DNA from: Geotoga petraea
Lineage (GTDB): Bacteria; Thermotogota; Thermotogae; Petrotogales; Petrotogaceae
DNA: 64,000 nt
Direction of reading: 5' to 3'
NCBI RefSeq assembly: GCF_900102615.1
Contig: NZ_FMYV01000003.1
Span: 124,001-188,000 of the forward strand
Shown: positions 42,092-50,422 of the stretch, one piece after another
How the letters are laid out: the number at the start of each line of letters is the position of its first letter
How positions within the stretch are numbered: the first letter of the stretch is position 1
The notes under the pieces: model-generated
Seen by the model: only the letters and a program-made list of their open reading frames with translations
What the model was told of the DNA's origin: nothing
Database searches by the model: none
Made by a program: the position numbers and the translations under genes

Positions 42092-43135
42092 CTAAAAATC
42101 CATAATGTTTTTTATAATTTGTTTTACACTTTTTATTGAATTAGTATCTGGACCTTTTTTCCCTGAGAAGACAACACCGTTATCCACATCTCCTCTGACA
42201 GAATTATATAAAGCCTGAGCAATACAAAATTCTACATTTTTAAAATTACAAGTTTTAATACATTGGTAGTTACATGTTTTAGGTTTTGCTTTCCCTGATT
42301 TTATTAAATCAAAGAATTTTGTTTTTATGGCCCTACCAGGTAAACCAACTGGAGAATTTAATATTCCTATATCATCTGTTGTAGCTTCGATAAACTTATT
42401 TTTAAATTTAATATCTGCATCACATTCTTCTGTTGGTATAAAAGCAGAACCAACTTGGATTCCATCTACGCCTTGATCAAATAGCTGTTTTGCTATTTTT
42501 TTATTGTTTATACCACCTGCAGCAATAATAGGAATATAAATTTGTTTTTCTGCGTATAGTTCATCTCTAAAACCAACTAATTCTTTTGCAAGATTTAGTG
42601 TTGAATTCTTTGAATCGTTTAATTTATCTTTTTTAAATCCTAAATGACCTCCTGCTTCAGAACTTTCAACAACATAAGCATCTGGAATATAATTATATTT
42701 CTTCATCCATCTTTTTAAAATAACTTGTGCCGCTTTTACAGAAGAAACAATAGGTACTAATTTTGCTTTTTTTTCTTTGTTTAATTCAGGTAAGCTTAAC
42801 GGTAACCCAGCACCTGAAAAAATTATCTTTGCCCCTTCTTCAATGGCTGTTTGTACATATTTTTCATAATTATTTAGAGCAACCATTATATTTACTCCAA
42901 ATATTCCCTTTGTTTTTTCTTTAGTTTTTTGAATATAATATTTTAGTGCTTCAATATTTGATTTTAAACTATTGTCGTCATTTTTTACCAATCCTATACC
43001 TGCTGTTCCTATTACTCCGATTCCACCTTCGTTGGCAACAGATGAAGCAAGGTTGTCAAGTGAAATCCCTACAGCCATTCCACCTTGAACAAGTGGTATT
43101 TTTGGAATTAAGTTTCCTATTTTTAATTTTTTCAT
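42092..43135 (-). CDS. FabK-like / nitronate-monooxygenase-family flavoprotein (second copy)
   Basis: A 347-residue FMN TIM-barrel protein: PLVQGGMAVGISLDNLASSVANEGGIGVIG, shown here by its core QGGMAVGISLDNLA, then ESSEAGGHLGF, IIAAGGINN and GVDGIQVGSAF. It is diverged from the FabK at 44770 and about 30 residues longer. The C-terminal region carries a Cys cluster (CNYQCIKTCNF and a later Cys) that could bind a metal or Fe-S cluster. It lies between fabG and acpP, so a lipid role (enoyl reduction of particular chains) is likely by context. True nitronate oxidase activity is the alternative. Confidence 0.82.
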   Translation of the reverse strand: MKKLKIGNLIPKIPLVQGGMAVGISLDNLASSVANEGGIGVIGTAGIGLVKNDDNSLKSNIEALKYYIQKTKEKTKGIFGVNIMVALNNYEKYVQTAIEEGAKIIFSGAGLPLSLPELNKEKKAKLVPIVSSVKAAQVILKRWMKKYNYIPDAYVVESSEAGGHLGFKKDKLNDSKNSTLNLAKELVGFRDELYAEKQIYIPIIAAGGINNKKIAKQLFDQGVDGIQVGSAFIPTEECDADIKFKNKFIEATTDDIGILNSPVGLPGRAIKTKFFDLIKSGKAKPKTCNYQCIKTCNFKNVEFCIAQALYNSVRGDVDNGVVFSGKKGPDTNSIKSVKQIIKNIMDF

Positions 43136-43148
43136 ATTTTCAACCTCA

Positions 43149-43883
43149 TTATAATTTTAATCCACCATCTACTCTTATTACTTGCCCTGTTACGTAAGAA
43201 GATAAATTACTTGCTAAAAATAAAGCGACATTCGCGACATCTTCGGCTTCACCCATTTTTTTGAGACAAGAATTTTCAACAACATGATTTTTAACTTTTT
43301 CATCTAAATTTTCTGTCATTGTTGTTTTAATAAATCCAGGAGCAATAGCGTTTACTCTTATTTGTTCACCTTTTAAAGTTAGCTCTTTTGCCATGCTTTT
43401 TGTAAGTCCAATTATTCCAGCTTTTGAAGCGGAATAATTTGCTTGAGCTATATTGCCTTCTATTCCAACCACACTTGAAATATTTATAATACTTCCCTGT
43501 TTTTGCTTTCTCATTAATTTGGCGACTTCTTTTGAAACCAAAAATGTTCCTTTTAAATTAACTTCTATAACTTTCATAAATTGTTCTTCTTTCATCCTAA
43601 TTAGAAAATTATCTGAAGTGATTCCAGCATTGTTAACCAAAACATCAATTCTTCCTATATCATTTTTTATAGATTTTATGGTTTCAGCGACTTCTTGTTC
43701 GTTTGCTACATCACATTTATATGCAAAAAAGTTTTCACCCAGTTCATTTTTTGCTTTGGATAATTCTTCTTCATTTCTTGATATCCCAACAACTTTAGCT
43801 CCATTTTTTATAAATATTTTTGATATAATGTATCCTATACCTCTTGAAGCTCCAGTTATTAAAGCTATTTTATTATTTAACAA
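43149..43883 (-). CDS. fabG: 3-oxoacyl-ACP reductase
   Basis: A 244-residue short-chain dehydrogenase: TGASRGIGYIISK cofactor loop, NNAGIT, catalytic Ser (INISSVVG) and YSASKAG, and the FabG-type VNAIAPGFIKT. Reduces 3-oxoacyl-ACP with NADPH. A GTG at 43892 overlaps the AGGAG; TTG 43883, eight bases after it, is the likely start. It begins 11 bases after the fabD stop codon. Confidence 0.95.
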   Translation of the reverse strand: MLNNKIALITGASRGIGYIISKIFIKNGAKVVGISRNEEELSKAKNELGENFFAYKCDVANEQEVAETIKSIKNDIGRIDVLVNNAGITSDNFLIRMKEEQFMKVIEVNLKGTFLVSKEVAKLMRKQKQGSIINISSVVGIEGNIAQANYSASKAGIIGLTKSMAKELTLKGEQIRVNAIAPGFIKTTMTENLDEKVKNHVVENSCLKKMGEAEDVANVALFLASNLSSYVTGQVIRVDGGLKL

Positions 43884-43894
43884 TCTTTTCACTC

Positions 43895-44773
43895 CTAAAC
43901 ACTTAATAATTCGAGATCTTTAATGATGCTTTTGTTCAATTTTGTCAATACTTTTGTAGGTCCTATTTCTACTATTGTTTTTATATTCATTCTGTCCATA
44001 AGCTCAATTGTTTCAACCCATCTAACAGATGATGTTATTTGTTGTATTATATTTTCTTTTATTTCTCTTGGATTTGTTTCAACTTTTGCAGTATAATTTT
44101 GAATTATAGGTATTTTTGGCTGACTAAATTCAACATTTTCCAAATATTCTCTCATTCTTATTTTTGCATTTTGAATAAGGGGAGAGTGAAAAGGACCACT
44201 AACATTAAGCGGTATGACTCTTTTAGCACCTTTATCTTTTAAAAGTTGAATGCTTTGTTCTATTTCAGAAGTTTTTCCGCTTATTACAATTTGGTTAAGA
44301 GAATTATGATTTGCAACTACGACATTAGGTAAATTTTCTAAAGCACTTCTTATTGAATCAGCATCTAAACCTAAAACTGCGGCCATTGTTCCTTCGCCAG
44401 GTTTACAAGATTCACTCATATATTTCCCTCGTATATGTACGGCTTTTAAAGCCTCCTCGTAACTAATAACTCCAGCAACCACTAATGCCGTCCATTCTCC
44501 TAACGAATGACCTGCTAGAACTTCAATGTTTTCTTCGTTTTCTTCCATATATTTTTTGTATTTCATATAACTTATAGCTAATATAGCTGGCTGTGCATTT
44601 TCAGATAAAGTTAAAGTTTCTAAGTCATCACCAAATATTATAGATTTTAAATCATATCCCAATGTTTCATTAGCTATATTTAAATATTTTTCATATTCTG
44701 GATTTTCTTCAATAAGCTCTTTCCCCATGTTCAATTTTTGAGAACCTTGTCCAGGAAAAACTAATGCTTTCAT
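43895..44773 (-). CDS. fabD: Malonyl-CoA:ACP transacylase
   Basis: A 292-residue enzyme that loads malonate onto ACP. LVFPGQGSQ is the oxyanion block, GHSLGEW holds the nucleophile Ser, and PFHSPL the catalytic His. Standard length. Its start overlaps the fabK stop codon by four bases (ATGA). Confidence 0.96.
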   Translation of the reverse strand: MKALVFPGQGSQKLNMGKELIEENPEYEKYLNIANETLGYDLKSIIFGDDLETLTLSENAQPAILAISYMKYKKYMEENEENIEVLAGHSLGEWTALVVAGVISYEEALKAVHIRGKYMSESCKPGEGTMAAVLGLDADSIRSALENLPNVVVANHNSLNQIVISGKTSEIEQSIQLLKDKGAKRVIPLNVSGPFHSPLIQNAKIRMREYLENVEFSQPKIPIIQNYTAKVETNPREIKENIIQQITSSVRWVETIELMDRMNIKTIVEIGPTKVLTKLNKSIIKDLELLSV

Positions 44774-45717
44774 TGTAAGTTCACCTCCAAAAATGTTTTC
44801 AACTTTTCATCTATTTTTGTAAACATGTCAGTTATAACTTCTTCAACAGTTTTTATGTCACCAACAAGACCTGTTGATTGGCCAGCCATGAAAGCAGCAT
44901 TATCATTATCGCCCTCAAGGAAAGCTCTTTTTAAACTACCAAGCATCATTTCTTCAGCTTCTTCAGCTGATCCAACTTCTGCTTTTATAACGTTTTTCAT
45001 AAATTTATTTTTAAGACTTCTTGCAGGATGTCCTAATTTAGCCCCTGCTATTAAAGTATCTCTTATTCCTGATTTAACAACTTTATTTTTATAATTTTCA
45101 TCTGCTTCGCTCTCTACTGTTGCAATAAACCTTGTTCCCATTTGAATTCCTTCTGCTCCAAGCATGAAAGAAGCCAAAGCTCCCCTATAATCAGCAATTC
45201 CTCCTGCTGCTATGACGGGTACTGATAACATTTCAGTCAATTTAGGTATAAGTACCATTGTAGTTACATCTCCAATATGTCCACCACATTCCATACCTTC
45301 ACCTATTATTGCATCAATACCTTTTTTTTCAAGTCTTAAAGCCAAATTTTCTGACGAAACAACTGCAGCAACTTTTATCCCCGCTTTTTTTAATTTATCT
45401 ATGTATTTTCCAGGATTTCCAGCTGCTAAAATTGCCACAGGTACTTTTTCTTTTATTAAAAGATCTATAATTTCTTCAACAAATGGATTGAGCATTATAA
45501 CATTTACAGCAAATGGTTTGTCTGTAAGTGTTTTTATTCTTTTGATTTCTTTTTCTAATATTTCAGGAGTCATGCTTCCTGAACCAATTGTACCAAGGCC
45601 TCCAGCATTTGAAACTGCTGCAGCTAATTTTGCAGTTCCTACCCAAGCCATTCCGCCTTCAATTAATGGATATTTAATTCCAAATAATTTTGTTATTCTA
45701 TTATTTTCATAATTCAT
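44770..45717 (-). CDS. fabK: Enoyl-ACP reductase II (FabK)
   Basis: A 315-residue FMN-dependent enoyl-ACP reductase: PLIEGGMAWVGTAKLAAAVSNAGG (core EGGMAWVG), EGMECGGHIG, IAAGGIADYRGALASFMLGA and GTRF. It does the last reduction of each elongation cycle and replaces FabI. Overlaps fabD by four bases and follows fabZ by eight. The paralogue at 42092 lies in the same operon. Confidence 0.93.
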   Translation of the reverse strand: MNYENNRITKLFGIKYPLIEGGMAWVGTAKLAAAVSNAGGLGTIGSGSMTPEILEKEIKRIKTLTDKPFAVNVIMLNPFVEEIIDLLIKEKVPVAILAAGNPGKYIDKLKKAGIKVAAVVSSENLALRLEKKGIDAIIGEGMECGGHIGDVTTMVLIPKLTEMLSVPVIAAGGIADYRGALASFMLGAEGIQMGTRFIATVESEADENYKNKVVKSGIRDTLIAGAKLGHPARSLKNKFMKNVIKAEVGSAEEAEEMMLGSLKRAFLEGDNDNAAFMAGQSTGLVGDIKTVEEVITDMFTKIDEKLKTFLEVNLQ

Positions 45718-45725
45718 TTGATTCC

Positions 45726-46151
45726 CTACCTTTTAATTCCTGCCATTATTTCTGCCTTAGCAGCTAATTTTTCTCTAACATAAACTTTTGCTTCGAGTTT
45801 ATATACTTCCTTTTTTGATTGTAATAATTTAACTTTATATATAATTCTATCTCCCGGTCTAATTTCTCTTTTAAATCTCGCATGGTCTATTCCCATGAAA
45901 ATTGGTAATACATTTTGGTCCTTCATATCTTTCATAAGTAATATTCCAGCTGCTTGCGCCATACCCTCTACTATAAGTACTCCAGGCATGATAGGGTACA
46001 TCGGAAAATGTCCTTGAAAATAAGGTTCGTTAATGCTAACGTTTTTCTCTGCTACTATGTAATCTTCTCCCATTTCAGACACACTTTCAACTAATAAAAA
46101 AGGAGATCTATGGGGAAGTATTTCCATTATTTGATCTATATTCATAACCAT
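45726..46151 (-). CDS. fabZ: 3-hydroxyacyl-ACP dehydratase
   Basis: A 141-residue hotdog-fold protein: MEILPHRSPFLLVE, FQGHFPMYPIMPGVLIVEGMAQ (core GHFPMYPIMPGVL) with the catalytic His and Glu, and the C-terminal ARFKREIRPGD. It removes water from 3-hydroxyacyl-ACP. ATG 46151 follows the GGAGG that lies in the degV 3' end; the degV stop codon ends one base before it. Confidence 0.95.
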   Translation of the reverse strand: MVMNIDQIMEILPHRSPFLLVESVSEMGEDYIVAEKNVSINEPYFQGHFPMYPIMPGVLIVEGMAQAAGILLMKDMKDQNVLPIFMGIDHARFKREIRPGDRIIYKVKLLQSKKEVYKLEAKVYVREKLAAKAEIMAGIKR

Positions 46152-46152
46152 T

Positions 46153-46995
46153 TTAATTCCTCCAAACTGCTATTATTCCACCAGAATTCGGTCCTAAATG
46201 ATTTCCAATGATAATATCAATATATGATGATTCAATTAATTTTTCATCAACTCCATAATTAATCAATTCTTCTTTTATTTTATCTGCTATTTTTAAACTG
46301 TCTGTATGAGCTACCATTAAATGTTCTAGCTTATTTAAACTATCTCTCATAGCCATTTTAACCATTTCTTTATAAAGTTTTTTTTGCCCTCTAATACTTT
46401 TAACTGGTTCTAATTTCCCTTCGTATAATCTCAAGAGTGGGCTCATATTTAAAATATTACCCATCATAGTTTTGGCTTTACCTATTCTTCCACCTTTATA
46501 TAGATAATTTAAATCTCCAACACTAAAATAGGTATCAACTTTTTTATGATAATTTTCTGCAAACTTAACTATTTCATTGATATCCTTGCCTTCATCGATC
46601 ATTTTTTTAACATCCATAACTAAAAATCTAAGGCCAAAGGTAGTTAGTTTTGATTCAACAACTATTACTTCACCATCATCAACCATGTTTGAAGCTATTT
46701 TAGCCGAGTTATAAGTCCCAGATAACTCGGATGAAATATGAAGAGATATTATTTTGTCATAATTATCAAGCATTTCTGTATAAATTTTTTCAAAATCTTT
46801 AACAGATGGCTGAGAAGTTTTTGGGATATATTCTATATTCTTTATTTCTTCATAAAATTCTTCAACGTCTTTTTCAGAAGCCTTATAAAAATTATCTCCA
46901 TTATTTACATATAGTGAAACCAACCCTATATCATTTTCTTCAATATATTTTTTATCTAAATTTGCTGTATTATCAGTAACGATTCCTATTTTCAT
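46153..46995 (-). CDS. DegV-family fatty-acid-binding protein
   Basis: A 280-residue two-domain DegV protein: GIVTDNTANLD, KTSQPSVKDFEKIY, ISLHISSELSGTYNSA, LNYLYKGGRIGKAK and the C-terminal IGNHLGPNSGG. Firmicute FakB proteins of this family bind a fatty acid for the FakA kinase, letting external fatty acids enter phospholipids. No fakA is visible, but the position between fabF and fabZ is strong contextual support for a lipid role. It is 33 bases after fabF. Confidence 0.9.
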   Translation of the reverse strand: MKIGIVTDNTANLDKKYIEENDIGLVSLYVNNGDNFYKASEKDVEEFYEEIKNIEYIPKTSQPSVKDFEKIYTEMLDNYDKIISLHISSELSGTYNSAKIASNMVDDGEVIVVESKLTTFGLRFLVMDVKKMIDEGKDINEIVKFAENYHKKVDTYFSVGDLNYLYKGGRIGKAKTMMGNILNMSPLLRLYEGKLEPVKSIRGQKKLYKEMVKMAMRDSLNKLEHLMVAHTDSLKIADKIKEELINYGVDEKLIESSYIDIIIGNHLGPNSGGIIAVWRN

Positions 46996-47028
46996 ATAAT
47001 CACCTCATTATAAGTTAACCCCAAAAAT

Positions 47029-48261
47029 TTATTTTTTCCTATATACTAAACATGCATTATGACCGCCAAAACCAAAAGAGTTTTTAAGAATATATTTTAT
47101 ATCTGCATTAATTGTTTTATTTGGAATATTTAGCCCAATAAACTCATCATCTCTTTCAAATAAATTAGGCATTCCATGAGCAAACCCATTTTCTGATTCT
47201 ATTATTGAAGCCACTAATTCGTTCGCTCCTGCAGCTCCCAAAGAATGTCCAAAAAGTGTTTTGTTAGATTGAATAATTGAGTTGTTTATAGAATCTCCCA
47301 TAACGTCCCTTAATGCTTTTATTTCTGACTGGTCTCCCACAGGAGTGCTTGTTGCATGTGCGTTTATCAAATCAATTTGTTCTGGGGTAATTCCTGCCAT
47401 TTCTATTGCTTGCTTCATAGCTTTTGCTGCGCCTTTTCCTTCTGGATCAGATTTGCTTATATGATAAGCGTCTCCTGACATACCAAATCCTTCAATGTAA
47501 CCGTAGATTTTTGCGCCTCTTGCTAAAGCATGTTCTTCTGATTCTAATATCAGTGTTGAAGAACCCTCTCCCATTACAAATCCATCTCTATTTTTATCAA
47601 ATGGGCGTGAGGCTGTTTTTGGGTCGTCATTCCTTTGAGATAATGCGGTCATGTTTGCAAATGCCGCAATTGGCATAGGATCTATACAAGCTTCTGTCCC
47701 TCCAGCTAAAGCAACATCGATATAACCATGTTTAATCATCATAGTTGCGTTTATTATTGCGTGTACTGCTGAAGCGCAAGCACTCATCGTAGAGTAATTT
47801 GGACCTTTAATACCATTTTCAATTGAAACAACACCACTTGCCATATCTGCAATCATCATAGGTATTAAAAAAGGAGAAACTGATTTTGGTCCTCTACTAT
47901 GTAATTTTTCAAATTCAACATTTAGCGTTTTAAAACCACCAATTCCAGAAGCGATTAAAACTGCAGCGTTCTCTTTCCAGTCTCCTTCTTCTGGTAATTT
48001 TGAATCTTCTAAAGCCTGTTGGGAAGAAACCATTGCAAATTGTAAAACTCTATCATATCTTCTTGCTTTCTTTTTATCCATATACTGTTTAGGGTCAAAA
48101 TCTTTTACTTCTGCAGCTATGGATACTTTATGTTCAGAAGTATCAAACTGTGTTATTTTGTCTATGCCAATTTTCATTTCTTTTAAAGAATTTACCATTT
48201 CATCTTTATTTTTAGCTATCGCATTGATAGTACCAATACCTGTCACTACTACTTTTTTCAT
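47029..48261 (-). CDS. fabF: 3-oxoacyl-ACP synthase II
   Basis: A 410-residue condensing enzyme. Nucleophile Cys162 (STMSACASAVHAI), first catalytic His in NAHATSTPVGD, second in NKTLFGHSLGAAG. It elongates acyl-ACP with malonyl-ACP. It is the first structural gene after tetR. A TetR-type palindrome lies 25-41 bases upstream of its ATG. No fabH is present in the window, so initiation must be encoded elsewhere or done by this enzyme. Confidence 0.95.
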   Translation of the reverse strand: MKKVVVTGIGTINAIAKNKDEMVNSLKEMKIGIDKITQFDTSEHKVSIAAEVKDFDPKQYMDKKKARRYDRVLQFAMVSSQQALEDSKLPEEGDWKENAAVLIASGIGGFKTLNVEFEKLHSRGPKSVSPFLIPMMIADMASGVVSIENGIKGPNYSTMSACASAVHAIINATMMIKHGYIDVALAGGTEACIDPMPIAAFANMTALSQRNDDPKTASRPFDKNRDGFVMGEGSSTLILESEEHALARGAKIYGYIEGFGMSGDAYHISKSDPEGKGAAKAMKQAIEMAGITPEQIDLINAHATSTPVGDQSEIKALRDVMGDSINNSIIQSNKTLFGHSLGAAGANELVASIIESENGFAHGMPNLFERDDEFIGLNIPNKTINADIKYILKNSFGFGGHNACLVYRKK

Positions 48262-48285
48262 TTAATGACCTCCTAAATTCTAAAT

Positions 48286-48302
48286 AATGACCACTGGTCA
48301 TT
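48286..48302. promoter_or_regulatory. TetR-type operator between tetR and fabF
   Basis: AATGACCA-C-TGGTCATT, a perfect 17-base odd palindrome. The same core occurs at 48997-49011 before tetR. It is placed where it would cover the start region of a fabF promoter, or act as a roadblock to read-through from tetR. Confidence 0.85.
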
Positions 48303-48327
48303 TAATCTCATAAAAAATACTCTAAGT

Positions 48328-48975
48328 TTAATTTGTTTTTTGTAGAGTTTTTTGAGTTATTTCTATATAGTAATTAAGAATGTCTAATGGTTTAGCACCA
48401 CTCCAATTTTTAAATAGAACTTCTCTCAATTTTACCTGTTGAACCAATCCTGTTGTTTGACTCCACAAAACCATAGCAAATTTTTCTGGATCAATGTCTT
48501 CTCTTATGCTTTTATCTTTGATTCCCAATTGAATTAGTTTTTTAAGGTGATCAAAGAGTTGTTCGCTTTTACTGTATGAAAGTTTAACCAGTGGGTCTTC
48601 AGTACTTAACTTTGCTTTTTGCCCTTCGTAATTGGCAATAAGAGAATAATAATCAGGGTAATTGTTAGAAAATTCAATATAAGCTTTCCCCATAGAAACT
48701 ACTTTTTCTAACCCGTTTTTGGCTTTAGAAACATTATTTTTTATAATATCTTCAATAATATCCAACGCTTTTAAAACTACTGAAATATCCAACGCTTTTA
48801 AAACTACTGAAAAATATAAATCTTTTTTACTCGAAAAATAAAGATATAAAGTACCTTTTGCAATTCCAGCATTTTTTGCAATTTTTGACATAGAAACTTC
48901 TTCATAATTATTTTCAAAAAAAAGCTTCTCTGCAGCCTCTATTATTTTTTTGTACTTGTCCTCTTTATTATTCAT
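48328..48975 (-). CDS. TetR-family regulator of the fab operon, with internal tandem duplication
   Basis: A 215-residue repressor. The N-terminal helix-turn-helix (KIIEAAEKLFFENNYEEVSMSKIAKNAG, core SMSKIAKNAGIAKGTLYLYF) is intact. Directly after it, nine residues occur twice in tandem (SVVLKALDI), encoded by an exact 27-base repeat. The ligand domain (about 60-215) is all-helical. Two copies of one palindrome, before this gene and before fabF, point to autoregulation and control of fatty-acid synthesis. The inducer is probably an acyl-CoA or acyl-ACP, by analogy. ATG follows AAAGGTG. Confidence 0.88.
   Translation of the reverse strand: MNNKEDKYKKIIEAAEKLFFENNYEEVSMSKIAKNAGIAKGTLYLYFSSKKDLYFSVVLKALDISVVLKALDIIEDIIKNNVSKAKNGLEKVVSMGKAYIEFSNNYPDYYSLIANYEGQKAKLSTEDPLVKLSYSKSEQLFDHLKKLIQLGIKDKSIREDIDPEKFAMVLWSQTTGLVQQVKLREVLFKNWSGAKPLDILNYYIEITQKTLQKTN
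48757..48810. repeat. Exact 27-base tandem repeat inside tetR
   Basis: Two identical 27-base units, 48757-48783 and 48784-48810, each beginning AATATCCAACGC on the plus strand. The frame is kept and nine residues are duplicated at the junction of the DNA-binding and ligand domains. Exact identity implies a recent event. Confidence 0.95.
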
Positions 48976-48996
48976 AAAATCACCTTTCTAAAAAAT

Positions 48997-49011
48997 ATGA
49001 CCACTGGTCAT
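48997..49011. promoter_or_regulatory. TetR-type operator before tetR
   Basis: ATGACCA-C-TGGTCAT, perfect 15-base palindrome with the same core as 48286-48302. It lies just downstream of the predicted tetR transcription start (about +8 to +22). Confidence 0.85.
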
Positions 49012-49025
49012 TTTGAGTCAAATGA

Positions 49026-49055
49026 ATTATAACACACAAAAATTAAGAATGTCAA
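49026..49055 (-). promoter_or_regulatory. Strong promoter of tetR
   Basis: Minus strand TTGACA (49055-49050), an 18-base spacer, extended TG and TATAAT (49031-49026): the closest match to consensus in the window. Small palindromes TACAC-C-GTGTA (49060-49070) and TACAT-GTG-ATGTA (49081-49093) lie just upstream. Confidence 0.85.
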
Positions 49056-49149
49056 ATGCTACACCGTGTATATAAATCTTTACATGTGATGTATGTATTA
49101 TTAACTTTTTGATATTTTTCTTGTTACTTTATTTCTGTTAAATATAGAC

Positions 49150-49218
49150 TAGTTATCGAAATAATCCTTCTTTAAAAAGTTTAAATTAGATAACTATAAA
49201 TTAAAATTAGAAGGAGGT
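49150..49218 (+). promoter_or_regulatory. Possible pseudoknot leader masking the decarboxylase ribosome site
   Basis: TAGTTATC (49150-49157) can pair with GATAACTA (49189-49196). TCCTTCT (49165-49171), in the loop between them, is exactly complementary to AGAAGGA (49209-49215), the Shine-Dalgarno region. The two pairings are compatible as an H-type pseudoknot. A possible -10 (TATAGA, 49143-49148) would start transcription within the first arm, so the leader may be shorter. Confidence 0.35.
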
Positions 49219-49225
49219 AGTAATT

Positions 49226-50395
49226 ATGAAAATTACGCCATTAGTAAGACAAGCAGCCGAAATTTTAGATACTCCATTTTTAGCCTTGGACCTAAATTAT
49301 GTAGAAAATAATTACAAAAGTTTAAAAAATTCCATTAATAATGTAGATGTTTATTATGCAGTTAAAGCAAATTCCCATACAAAGATATTGTCGTTGTTAA
49401 AAGATTTAGGAAGTTCTTTTGATGCTGCATCAAAAGGAGAAATAGATAAATTATTATCTTTAGGGGTTGATCCTAATAATATTAGTTTTGGTAATACAAT
49501 CAAAAAAGAATCAGATATAAAATATGCTTGGGAAAATGGTATAACAATGTTTGCTGTAGATTCTGAAATGGAAGTAGAAAAAATTGCAAGAAATGCTCCT
49601 GGAGCCAAAGTGTATGGAAGAATTTCAACAAGTTCAAATGATGCGGACTGGCCTTTGTCTGATAAATTTGGTACTGATGTGGATCATGTAATTTCTATAT
49701 TAGAATATGCTCATAGAAAAGGTTTATCAGCATATGGGGTTTCATTTCATGTAGGTTCTCAATCTTACAACAAATATAAATGGAAAGAAGCAATTCTTAA
49801 TGCAAGCGAAGTATTTGAAAAATTAGCTTTAAAAGGAATTCATCTTAAATTATTAAATTTGGGTGGAGGTATGCCCGTTCAACACGTTAAACCCATTCCA
49901 GAGGTAAAAGAAATTGGAGAAGTTATTAACGAATCTATCAAAGAATATTTATATTGGGTAGATGGTTTAAAAGTAATAACAGAACCAGGTAGATCAATGG
50001 TAGGAAATGCGGGTATTATGGCTTCAAGAGTCCTTTTAAGAAGCAGAAAAGGAACAAAAACCTGGGTTTACCTCGACGTTGGAGTATTCCACGGATTGAT
50101 GGAAACAATTGAAAACTTTAGATATGAAGTTGTTGTAGATAGAAAAGAAAATCATGAAACAATGGAGATGACTTTAGCTGGCCCTTCTTGCGATAGTGTT
50201 GATACTATATACGATGAAGTAGAATTACCAGTTGATGTGGGATACAACGATGTTGTATACTTTATGAATACAGGTGCTTACACCATAGAATATGCATCCC
50301 CACATTTTAACGGGATTACACCACCTGAAGTTTTCACAATAGAAGAATTACAAGAAGCAGTAGATAAAAAATTAGCTATAATGGCTCAACAATAA
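49226..50395 (+). CDS. Ornithine/lysine decarboxylase, fold-type III PLP enzyme
   Basis: A 389-residue alanine-racemase-fold decarboxylase. PLP-binding Lys47 (YYAVKANSH), FHVGSQ, LNLGGGMP (phosphate loop), TEPGRSMVG and the substrate-site Cys in GPSCDSVDTI, typical of ornithine rather than diaminopimelate decarboxylases. Makes putrescine or cadaverine; thermophiles use these for long polyamines. ATG follows GAAGGAGG. It is monocistronic with a strong terminator and a possibly structured leader. Confidence 0.9.
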   Translation: MKITPLVRQAAEILDTPFLALDLNYVENNYKSLKNSINNVDVYYAVKANSHTKILSLLKDLGSSFDAASKGEIDKLLSLGVDPNNISFGNTIKKESDIKYAWENGITMFAVDSEMEVEKIARNAPGAKVYGRISTSSNDADWPLSDKFGTDVDHVISILEYAHRKGLSAYGVSFHVGSQSYNKYKWKEAILNASEVFEKLALKGIHLKLLNLGGGMPVQHVKPIPEVKEIGEVINESIKEYLYWVDGLKVITEPGRSMVGNAGIMASRVLLRSRKGTKTWVYLDVGVFHGLMETIENFRYEVVVDRKENHETMEMTLAGPSCDSVDTIYDEVELPVDVGYNDVVYFMNTGAYTIEYASPHFNGITPPEVFTIEELQEAVDKKLAIMAQQ

Positions 50396-50396
50396 T

Positions 50397-50422
50397 AAAA
50401 CTCCTCGAAAGAGGAGTTTTTT
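50397..50422 (+). terminator. GAAA-tetraloop terminator
   Basis: AAAACTCCTC / GAGGAGTTTT around GAAA, then TT. Follows the decarboxylase; the convergent DUF2442 gene ends at its edge. Confidence 0.92.

Noticed and set aside
43453-43923. A 156-codon plus-strand frame
   Set aside because: Antisense to fabG with no supporting signals; fabG is unambiguous.
45212-45712. A 166-codon plus-strand frame
   Set aside because: It lies wholly antisense to fabK, has no ribosome site, and its Ser/Ile/Phe-rich composition is what antisense of an AT-rich gene gives.
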